Shown piece by piece: positions 55,659 to 64,000 of a stretch of DNA of 64,000 nucleotides (positions are counted from its first letter, which is position 1; each line of letters opens with the position of its first letter). The position numbers and the translations under genes are program-made. The notes below the pieces were generated by a model that saw only the letters and a list, made by a program, of their open reading frames with translations, had not been told where the DNA came from and did not search any database. This DNA comes from Pyrenochaeta sp. MPI-SDFR-AT-0127 (taxonomy: Eukaryota; Ascomycota; Dothideomycetes; Pleosporales; Cucurbitariaceae), in contig JAGTJM010000048.1 of NCBI GenBank assembly GCA_020747015.1, positions 185,784-249,783 of the forward strand, written 5' to 3'.

Positions 55659-57963
55659 TTATGCCTCTGAAGCCTCGCCCATGGTAATATCGCCAGCGGC
55701 GTCCTCTTGAACTAGGGGTGATGTTGCAGGTAGGATGGCGGAGCGAGGCCGATTATACTCTACGTCAAGATGGTCGGGCATGCTGGCTGGGCTTGCGGAG
55801 CGGCTATCGATCTCATCTTCTGGGGGCGGAGAAAAGTCCCATATCTAACAAGAATCAGCTTGGGTGCCTTCAGACAATTCGCAACTTTTCACTAACCTCC
55901 ATGATTGTTCGACCGCCTCGGCTCGCCATAATGACAGCCTTTTCTTCCTCGAACACAACTCTCCACACTGATTCTGCCGGGCTACTTAATTCCCTCACAA
56001 GGGTACCGTTTTTGACGTCCCATACTTTGACGCGACCATCACTACCACCGCTGACTATTCTAGTGTTGTCGAACTGCAAGCTAGTAACACTGTTGTCATG
56101 GGCAGCTAATCGGTGGATAGCTTGATAATGTGCAAGACTCCAGACCCGCACTGAGCCATCTGAGCCTCCGGTCACAAGGATATCTTCGCGCATTTGAAGC
56201 TGTCCCACAAGGGAGGTGTGGCCTTGTAGCACAGCCAGGCATTTACTGCACGTGAGGATCAGAATCAGATCATTTAGAGTGACACAAATAGACTTACCCA
56301 TCAGTGGGATCCCATATCCGGACACTCGTATCCAGACTACCCGTCGCGATCTTTTTCCCGTCAAAGGCGATCGCGTATATTTGACTAAAATGACCTGTGA
56401 GCGTGCGCAAGCACTTGCCCTCTGAGATGCTCCATATCTTTGCTGTAGTGTCGTAGCTACCAGACACAACGATATCGCCGTGTATCTCAAGACAGCGGAC
56501 ACTGGCCTGGTGGCCTATGAGAACGTGCTTGCAAAGGCCTTTCTTCAAGTCCCAAATGCGCAACGTGGTATCTCTTGAGCCGGATATTGCTGTGTTTGCG
56601 TCAGACATTTTTAGACACCGGACTGTTGAAGTGTGGCCGCGGAGTGTGAATTGGGGAAATCTGCAGACAAACGTTAGCATTCAATACTAGAAATATGGAT
56701 CGTTTGACGCACCCAGTTGCAAGATTCCAGACCCGGACGTCGCGGTCGCAACCACCGCTGACTAGAAGATCGCCCCATGGCACCATTGCCCATACGCCCA
56801 TTACGTGGCCTTGGAGTGTTTTCTGGTGATCTCCTAGCGTATCAAAAACGTGGATCTTTGCATTGTCGAGCGCAACAACAATGTATTTTTTCGTCAGGTG
56901 TAAGCTTGTGACTACACCTGGATCTGGTGTGATTTGGCGTGCATCACATACACCTCCATTGCGCCATGCGGTCTCCACCATGTATCGCTGCTTGAAATGG
57001 GATCGATACGTGGTAGCTTGCGGTTTCCGCTGTGACGGCTTTCTTTTGGCTTCGCGATCGAGGCTTTGTGTCCGTAGGCCTTCAGTCCCACCGCTTGACG
57101 AGCCCACTTCTAGGTAATCTCTCGTTGTCACGTCGTCCGTTCTCGAGGTGCGATCGTCTTGCTGCCACCACGGCTTCGGCTCGGCATCCTCCATTTCGTC
57201 GCCTGGATCGTCTTCTTCGCTCTTTTCTTCTTTTGGCAAAGCTCTGAATGAGTACTTCTGACAGAGTAGTCTCCAAGCACTATCGTCATTGACTAATTCG
57301 CGCCATTTCTTTGATACTTGCGACGCACGAGCGAGGGTTGTGGGGTCGTCGACGCACTCAAGAATCTAAGTGACGTGTCAGTCTTATGTCACCTGACAAG
57401 ATCTAATTCGAATCGAAACGTACCCTTAAACATAGTTCTGTGGGAAGCACCATGAATGGATCCTTCTTCAACCTCGGGCTGACAAATTCAGCAACGAAGC
57501 TCAACTCCTGGCTATCACACAGATTGAGTAATTCTCCAAGTAGCCGCAGTCGCTCTGCCCTGTTCATATCGCTGAAATGTGACCGTATGCTCTTAATGTG
57601 GGAGTCCTCATGCTCGGCTGCAGTGCTCCAATCGGGTGCTCGCTGCGTAGGTGTAGGACTCGGCGCAGGGGTGGGAGGAGAAGCAGGCGCAGAAGGGAGC
57701 AGATTGTGCGGAATGGTCGAACTTAGAGGACTTGTGGGTGTGATTATAGGTCGTGGAGCTCCTGATCGTGACATCCTACTTGGTTTGCGAGGGTGGGCGG
57801 TTGGAGAGTTGAACATGGCTACTCGAGAGGACGATGCGGTCGCAGACGCTGCCATGTCTGTGTCTGAGTCCTCAATCTGAACGTTTGAAGTATGCTGGCT
57901 GTCGCGTTGAGGAGCGAAGTAGTCGTCGTGCTCCATGACGGCAGGTGGGGACTGGTTGCTCAT
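55659..57963 (-). CDS. cdc4: F-box/WD40 SCF ubiquitin ligase subunit Cdc4
   Basis: Five exons on the complement (57424..57963, 56713..57365, 56298..56660, 55897..56245, 55659..55844) give 696 residues. Cdc4 (Fbw7, fission yeast Pop1/Pop2) recruits phosphorylated substrates to the SCF ubiquitin ligase and controls cell-cycle progression. The N-terminus is Ser/Pro-rich and disordered. A dimerisation-type helix (MNRAERLRLLGELLNLCDSQELSFV) precedes the F-box at about 172-215 (LPTELCLRILECVDDPTTLARASQVSKKW). Seven or eight WD repeats follow, with GH...WD pairs such as LQGHVMGVWA, LRGHTSTVRCL, SGSRDTTLRIWD, LTGHFSQIYAI, TGGSDGSVRVW and SGGSDGRVKVWD. The last exon adds an acidic tail (WDFSPPPEDE). 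All phases agree. Sulphur-regulator F-box proteins such as MetR/SconB are an alternative, but the helix-F-box spacing fits Cdc4 better. Confidence 0.92.
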
Positions 57964-59632
57964 TCAGAGGACGGATCCGGCTTTTCGCGCGCCTGGTACA
58001 CCCGTCTACACAGCGGAGAAGTGCAGGGAAAACAGGCGGCGAATACAACACGGGACGAGCATTCACTGGCAGAACGGATCGCGGAGGGAGAAAGGTTGTT
58101 GCGGAGAGGGGGTCGTAGGTGTTTCGTCTGCGTTCAGGGCTCAACAGGTACGAGCGCCGAAAATGAACCAGGGGGAATAAAGCTCGTCACCGCAGCGCTA
58201 GAATTCAGGACAAACTGGGGTATTACGCGCAAACGCAGCGCAGGCATGGGCAACCGTGAATGTCGCAGAGTGGTGACGCCGGCCAGGGACGTGAGATATG
58301 ATGCCCCGTGCACCAAGCCTCGACTTCCAAGCTTCTTGCGCAACACCTCACTTAGACTACTTGATTACATTAGTCCCTGCAGCTCGCCTGCTTTGCCATC
58401 CCTATGCATGAGACAAGCTGAATCTCGCCTGGATTACAAACCCCTTCTGGTAGCATCTTTGGAGAAGGCGGGCGGCAATCCTTGACATTCCAAAATTAGT
58501 AGTCTTTCTTCAAACGTCCGCCTCTTGGTCAGGGGATCATTCGTGTCTCATGCGGGAGTCCTCAGGCACACCACGGACTCTTAGCTGTTTGTGCACGTAG
58601 TACACATGGCTGAGAACCTACAAGACACAAGGTCAATGTTTCTGACACAATGAGGATTTTGCGATCCTTCGTGAGGAGATTGACAGGACTGCGAATTGTG
58701 GAACAGCAGCACCGAACGTGGTCTGGGCGCCTGTCTTTCATCAATCGAGTTGTACCATCAGAGGGAAATAACCATCGCTGTGCTCGATCAATTGTGCACA
58801 TCCCTAGCACTACAGGATGTCTGCTCAAGCCCAGTAACATCTCGTTCTTCATCCAAATATGTCACCAGTTGTTAACTCTCTAGATCTTATTACACTCTAG
58901 CCTGACACAGTCACCCTGAGCACAAGTCCGACTCACTCTGTATGAGCCAAAGAAGAAACATTCATGATCATTGCGCAATGTACCCGTCTGCTGGTTTGCA
59001 TGACAAGTCGCGCCTATGGCGCAGGGCAACTATACCAACAGCCTTATCGAAACGGAAGCTAAACTAGTACCCGCTGGGAAACGCAAGTTTGTGAAACGCT
59101 GTATAGGAAGGCCATGTCTGCTGTGCCGCCTCGCAAGTGAGGATCCGGGTGGTGGCTGAGGAACGGCTGTCTATGCTGATTCGACAGGCTGAATCATTGA
59201 ATATGCACGGGTTTCGCAGGAATTTCTGCTTGGCCTCTTTCAGCACCGCAGCTCGTGTAAGCGGTCGTGCTGAGCGTTTAGGTTGACTGCAAAACGGTCT
59301 ATAGTCCATGGTAAACAGCAAAATAACACTGGATCTTGCGACTACAAGTATTATGTCGTGATAGAATTTCCGTGATTGGCAAAGTGAGCGTGGAGGATTG
59401 TCGAATCGTGTGCTGACCAGAAGCGGGATAATGCGAACTGGTCGACGAAAGCACGCAATCTCCTCGCGACGTCATTGGGTCCGATTACCATCCCATTCCC
59501 TTCACTTTTTTCGGAACATCGGTCTGGCCCATTGATCATCTGTGCGGAGCATCGTCATGGAGCTGCTACATATATCCCACATCCCCAACCCTCCTCACTC
59601 TTACGTGAGGGCTGTGGGTGCGACTGTTAGCA
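57964..59632. other. Intergenic region between CDC4 and the acetyltransferase gene
   Basis: No gene is supported. A plus-strand frame at 57892-58485 overlaps the start of CDC4 and is probably its shadow. The region should hold the CDC4 promoter on the left and that of the acetyltransferase on the right. Confidence 0.45.
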
Positions 59633-61263
59633 ATGAGCGTCACACGCAGTATGTTCGCAATCGCGCGAGCATCACGACCTTCATCGATGGTCCAATGCCA
59701 CGCAAAGAGCTTCTCACAACCGTCACTGCTGTTTGCAAGACGGCAATCCAACCAAGCTACTCCGAAAATACACCAACAGTCGCCACGTAAGGCTCAGCAT
59801 GTAGTAGCAGCTCAGGAAGCTGAGTCCACGAACCCGGCGCTGTCCTTTCCATGTCTCGATGCCCACGAGTCTCGCTCGGCGTCCCTCTCAAAACGATCGC
59901 TTTCAGGGCCTGAACCCTCGTATACCTCTGGTCATACCCTAAATTTCCATTCGCAACAGCCTATTCTACTCGACTGGGGTGGCATATTGCCTGAGTTCAA
60001 TATTGCGTATGAGACATGGGGGAACTTGAACACAAACAAGAGTAATGCGATTCTGCTGCATACTGGACTATCGGCATCAAGCCATGCCCACAGCACAGAG
60101 ACAAACACCAAGCCAGGGTGGTGGGAGAAATTCATTGGCCCTGGCCAACCGCTCGACACCGACAAATACTTCGTGATATGTACCAACGTGGTCGGAGGTT
60201 GCTACGGCTCCACGGGACCGTCATCGATAGACCCTGCGAATGGCGAGCGATATGCAACGAGGTTCCCAATTCTGACAATGGAGGACATGGTACGCGCGCA
60301 ATTTCGACTATTGGACAACCTGGGCATCGAAAAGCTATATGCAAGCGTTGGATCGAGTATGGGAGGCATGCAGAGTCTTGCAGCGGGGACTTTGTTCCCT
60401 GAACGCGTAGGACGCATTGTCAGTATCAGTGGCTGTGCGCGCAGCCATCCATACAGTATCGCCATGAGGCATACTCAACGACAAGGTGAGGCCGCATGGC
60501 TGAAAAAATGCCGTTTGCGTTTGCTAATGCGTTCACAGTACTCATGATGGACCCTAATTGGGCGCGGGGCTTTTACTATGACAGTGTTCCCCCACACGGT
60601 GGCATGAAGCTGGCTCGAGAGATTGCCACAGTCACGTACCGAAGTGGCCCAGAATGGGAGATGCGATTCGGTCGACGACGCGCCGACCCATCGCGGCCAC
60701 CAGCTCTCTGCCCAGATTTCCTCATTGAGACATATCTCGACCATGCGGGGGAGAAGTGGTGTCTTGAATACGATCCAAACAGTTTGCTTTACGTCTCGAA
60801 AGCCATGGACCTCTTCGACCTCGGGCAAGAGCATCGCAACCGCATCAACGAAGTACGAAAGGCGAATAGTGGCAAGCTGCAGGCATATCTCGACGGAAGT
60901 GCCATCACCACTGACACCAGTAGCGACGTCTGCAGCTTGACACTCCCAGATAAGCCCTACGAAGAGAAAGAACAGCCTGCAGATGTCGACGCAAATGCCG
61001 CAGTGGCAGCTCCTGAGCCGCCAGCCGACCTGGTGGCCGGGCTGAAACCGTTGGCAAACACTCCAGCCCTAGTTTTGGGGGTTGCAAGCGATATTTTGTT
61101 CCCTGCCTGGCAGCAGCGTGAGATTGCGACTACACTTCAGCGCACGGGAAACAAGAACGTTACACACATTGAGCTAGGTGAGGAGAAGAGCTTGTTTGGC
61201 CACGACACTTTCCTGCTTGACCTTGAGAACGTTGGGGGCGCTGTTAAATCTTTCCTAGGATGA
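59633..61263 (+). CDS. Serine/homoserine O-acetyltransferase (alpha/beta-hydrolase type, CysA/Cys2-like)
   Basis: Two exons (59633..60485, 60539..61263) give 525 residues. The family transfers acetyl from acetyl-CoA to homoserine (methionine route) or, in a fungal branch called CysA or Cys2, to serine for cysteine synthesis. The catalytic Ser is in GSSMGG (near residue 242), the Asp in SDILFPAWQ and the His in FGHDTF. Other blocks are LLHTGLSASSHAHS, GWWEKFIGPG, NVVGGCYGSTGPSS and DPNWARGFYY. The N-terminal 60 residues are basic, Ser-rich and nearly free of acidic residues, a likely mitochondrial presequence; together with the 525-residue length this points to the CysA/Cys2 branch. The start is the first ATG in frame; earlier codons lack one. 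The intron splits the Val codon of VLMMD. Confidence 0.92.
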
Positions 61264-61956
61264 GATTGGGTTTGGGTCGGGTTTGTACAATTTCTTCTGT
61301 TCATGCGCAGGTGCACCCTTGTTCTGCATATTACATGGCCATATCAGGATTAGTCTTGCTATCATTTGAGCGTTTGCATTGCGAGGCGTTGTGCTGGGGC
61401 TGAGAGAGTCGGCAACTCTATTCTGATTGAGAAAATGGGTTTTGTTGCTCCACGAATCCTGCGCGGTGCGTCATACCAGGAGTGACTTAAGTGTGCTTAC
61501 CTAGCAATAACAGCATCATCCACGCAGATCATACAGAGTATAGCGTAAGCAGCCAAACGGCCATCACATACCATGTTGGGTAGGTGAGGCCCGTTAGTCG
61601 CCCACCCCAGCCGTGCACGAATTGTGGGGGTTTGCAAGATGGCGCTCAAGATGGATCGCGGGAGGGGCGCAATGTAGCTGCTTCCCCGAATGGAGCGCTG
61701 TGCTTGCTGATCGCGCTTGCCAGGAGGGGAAGCGACAAGGCTGTTCCCCCCGTCTTATTCGCTCCTCTATTTGCCCCTCGAGCCAGCGCCCGGCAGGCGT
61801 CCCTGCCATTGTTGCTAGGAGCTTGGCCTTCGTGAACCTCATATTCGACCCATTGCCCGCCCTGCAAATCTCCTTTAGTTCGTTTCGCGTTCTCTTTGCC
61901 TTCCCTTTGGGCTTTTCCTCTTGTTCAGGGAAAGAAGGTTTCCTACGCCTGGAATC
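61264..61956. other. Intergenic region, MFS transporter promoter
   Basis: No gene is supported. The last 200 bp are pyrimidine-rich on the plus strand and lead into the transporter start. Confidence 0.5.
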
Positions 61957-63699
61957 ATGGCGCACACCCCTACGGGCACGGATAGCATGGACAAGAAGGA
62001 CGACTTCGTAACCGAGCAGATTTCGGTGGTCAATTCCGCATCGAGCGCCACTAGCGACGAGCAGCGCACGCTTTGGCAGAACGTCAAGAAGTACCGCAAA
62101 GTCACATACATTACGCTTGGCCTCACTTCAGCAATTCTTCTCTATGGCTACGACAATGTTGTTGTTGGTACCATCTCAGCTATGCCGGTTTTCCAGTAGG
62201 TTTCACGTCTCCATCCATCGTCAAGCCAATCCATATCATCCGCCTGCCACAGAAGCTGATCAATGTCACAGACAGGATTTTGGTATCTTGTACGAAGGCA
62301 AATGGATCCTACCTTCCACATGGCTCGCCCTTTGGAACGTTGCATCTCCCTTAGGTGCAATGATTGGTTCTATACTTGGAGGATGGCTGCAAGACAGAAT
62401 CGGACGTCGCTATGCTCTGGCAATCTCCTCATTCCTCTCTGCAATCGGTGTAGCAGTTATGTACATCTCGTACCTCCCTGCCGACATTACCGGCCGCCGC
62501 GTTGCTTTTCTGATGGGCAAGTTTTTCCAGGGTGGGGCGATTGGTGCGGTCATGGCATCGTGTCAAACGTACATGTCCGAGATTCTTCCTCCTGTTCTGC
62601 GGGGCTCTGGCATGGCCTTCTTTCCAGCTTTCACACTACTAGGCCAGTTGACCGGCGCACTGGTCATTTACAGCGTTCTTAACAAGGACAAAGGCTACGC
62701 GATTGCATTTGGCTCACAATGGCCCTTCTCTTTCGTCCCAATCGTCGTCGCCTTCTTGATTCCCGAGTCGCCAGCGTGGTACGTTCGCAAGCGCAAGTTG
62801 GACGACGCATTCAAAGCACAGGCACGACTCGATCCACCAGGAGCCAACACACAAGCCATTGTCGACAAGATTCTCGTTGACATTGAGCACGAAGAACTCT
62901 CAGCTAGAGCGACATACCTAGAATGCTTCCACAAGCGGAATTTCCGACGAACCTTCATCGTAATGTGGTCAAATGCTCTCACCGCCGTCTTTGGTCTCCA
63001 GCTTCTCGCCAAAGCGTCGTACTTCCTCCAGCTTATCAACATGAAGGCCTCAACCTCTATTATTTTCCTTATCCTAGGTATTGTACTCGGCTTAATTGCA
63101 AATGTGATCTCTATCTGGGTTATGGCGCGCGTTGGAAGACGACCGTTGGTAGTTATTACGCTACTCATTGCGGCTGCGCTGTGGGCATCAATGGGCATTG
63201 CAAACTGCACCAAAATTGTGCCTGCTGTGACATGGTACGTTTCCACAGCATTTCCACATACCAGGGAGTTTTCGAAGCTAATGGTTCAAACAGGTGGACA
63301 GCAGCATCGATGATGCTGATAATCATCGTTTGTGGTGTCGGTGTCTGGCCCGCCTCTTTCGCCATCGCCGCCGAAGCCTCCTCTCTTCAACTCCGTGCCA
63401 AGTCTCAGGGCATCGGCTGGTTCGTCAGCGCTTTGGGGTCCACAATTGCAGGCCTCGCACTCCCCTATGTTTTCAATCCTGATGAAGGCAACCTCAGAGG
63501 CAAAACTGGATTTACCTACACTGCGTCGTGTCTTATTGGTGCGGCGATAAGCTGGTATCTCATTCCCGAGATGAAGGGTAGGAACGTTGCGGAGATTGAT
63601 CGCATGTTTGAGGAGAAACTGTCTGCACGGCAGTTCAAGAGCTGGAGACCGGAGAACATCGGGTTGGAAAGGACTACGGGAGCTCAGGCTTCAGTTTGA
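61957..63699 (+). CDS. MFS sugar transporter (maltose permease/hexose transporter-like)
   Basis: Three exons (61957..62195, 62272..63234, 63294..63699) give 535 residues, the normal length for fungal sugar porters. Twelve membrane helices are expected at the plasma membrane. Signatures are YGYDNVVVGTISAMPVFQ in helix 1 (PVFQQDFG across intron 1), the DRIGRR loop motif, GKFFQGGAIGAV with YMSEILPPVLRG, PESPAWYVRKRK after helix 6, a second loop GRRPL, and AAEASSLQLRAKSQGIGW with IPEMKGRNVAEIDRMFEE at the end. The final PESPAWY and PE-KGR patterns place it in the alpha-glucoside (MAL-type) group rather than the glucose HXT group. The intron 1 donor is GTAGGT. All phases agree. The substrate is unknown. 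Confidence 0.9.
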
Positions 63700-64000
63700 G
63701 GGTATGGCGAATATATTTCCAAGGCCCAACACTGATTATGGGCGATGAAGATGTTCTGGCATCATATGGCATCATCGGTTGGAAATACCGTGGGTAGGTG
63801 GGTGACAAGAACAGGGCAGTGTCTTATTGTGTATACACAGCTCTGATATGCCATATGATTACTTATGTACCCCAACAATTCATCAAAGTCCACAACTTCT
63901 TTCATCCAGCCCCAGTCCTAGTAAGCCAGCCATGTTAGTATCCAAAAATCGCTTACATTACATCTTTCCAGACACCTCACTTCTTCCCTTCACTCATCTC
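63700..64000. other. 3' flank of the MFS transporter
   Basis: No gene is visible before the window edge. The repeated ATATGGCATCAT / ATATGCCATATGAT-like words around 63765-63860 are probably incidental. Confidence 0.4.

Noticed and set aside
57892..58485. Plus-strand 197-codon frame overlapping the 5' end of CDC4
   Set aside because: Its first part is antisense to the CDC4 first exon, its composition is atypical and no family is recognised.
1..64000. Transposon, RIP-degraded repeat, CRISPR array or rRNA operon
   Set aside because: No transposase or reverse-transcriptase frame, no long AT-rich block, no spaced repeats and no rRNA-like sequence were seen.

Overview
The window is nuclear DNA of a filamentous ascomycete (Pezizomycotina, most likely a dothideomycete). 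Protein-coding genes are spread over both strands, coding density is roughly 60 percent, and most genes carry several short introns (about 48-60 nt) with GT(A/G)AG(T)-type donors and CTAAC/CTGAC-like branch points. The products are typical of Pezizomycotina: Itc1, Iwr1, Sgf73, Cdc4, CSN6, a 525-residue serine/homoserine O-acetyltransferase and Nrd1/Mrn1. The class-level guess rests on family content only; no species can be named. All gene models were built by hand from reading frames, splice signals and remembered family alignments, with phase checked across every intron. I found no rRNA, tRNA, CRISPR array or intact transposon.

Layout. 1.6-3.4 kb: a divergent pair of splicing-related genes (Rds3/PHF5A and a pinin/SDK/memA protein). 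4.3-6.3 kb: a nine-exon epoxide hydrolase. 6.3-9.6 kb: a stretch with no convincing gene. 9.6-11.0 kb: a zinc-dependent polyol dehydrogenase. 12.0-13.4 kb: COP9 signalosome subunit 6. 14.2-20.8 kb: three unassigned proteins (a Cys/His-motif protein, a long disordered protein, an orphan ORF) with about 2 kb of apparently non-coding DNA. 21.7-25.5 kb: a Baeyer-Villiger-type flavin monooxygenase convergent with a haem-dependent N-demethylase-like (DUF3445) protein. 27.4-29.5 kb: a small membrane protein and an equilibrative nucleoside transporter. 29.9-46.2 kb: mostly transcription, chromatin and RNA genes (Iwr1, SAGA Sgf73, ISWI-complex Itc1, Nrd1/Mrn1, Mediator Med20), with the N-glycosylation gene ALG8 among them. 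46.7-48.7 kb: a GH47 alpha-1,2-mannosidase. 49.4-55.0 kb: a copper P1B-ATPase with an apparent one-base frameshift, divergent from a linalool dehydratase/isomerase-family protein. 55.7-58.0 kb: Cdc4. 59.6-63.7 kb: serine/homoserine O-acetyltransferase and an MFS sugar transporter.

Functional links. Rds3 and pinin both belong to the splicing machinery and share a 312-bp spacer. Iwr1, Sgf73, Itc1 and Med20 all serve RNA polymerase II transcription or chromatin. ALG8 and the GH47 mannosidase act at successive stages of N-glycan assembly and trimming. The flavin monooxygenase/DUF3445 pair and the copper ATPase/LDI-like pair are the most accessory-looking parts, but neither is surrounded by a recognisable biosynthetic cluster: there is no PKS, NRPS or terpene cyclase in the window.

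The most notable structural observations are: the copper ATPase frameshift; an ITC1 gene whose first coding exon is only the start codon, followed by 19-nt and 17-nt exons and a GC-AG intron; two stop-free 54-nt introns; and several small hairpins, two of which share an identical 12-base core.
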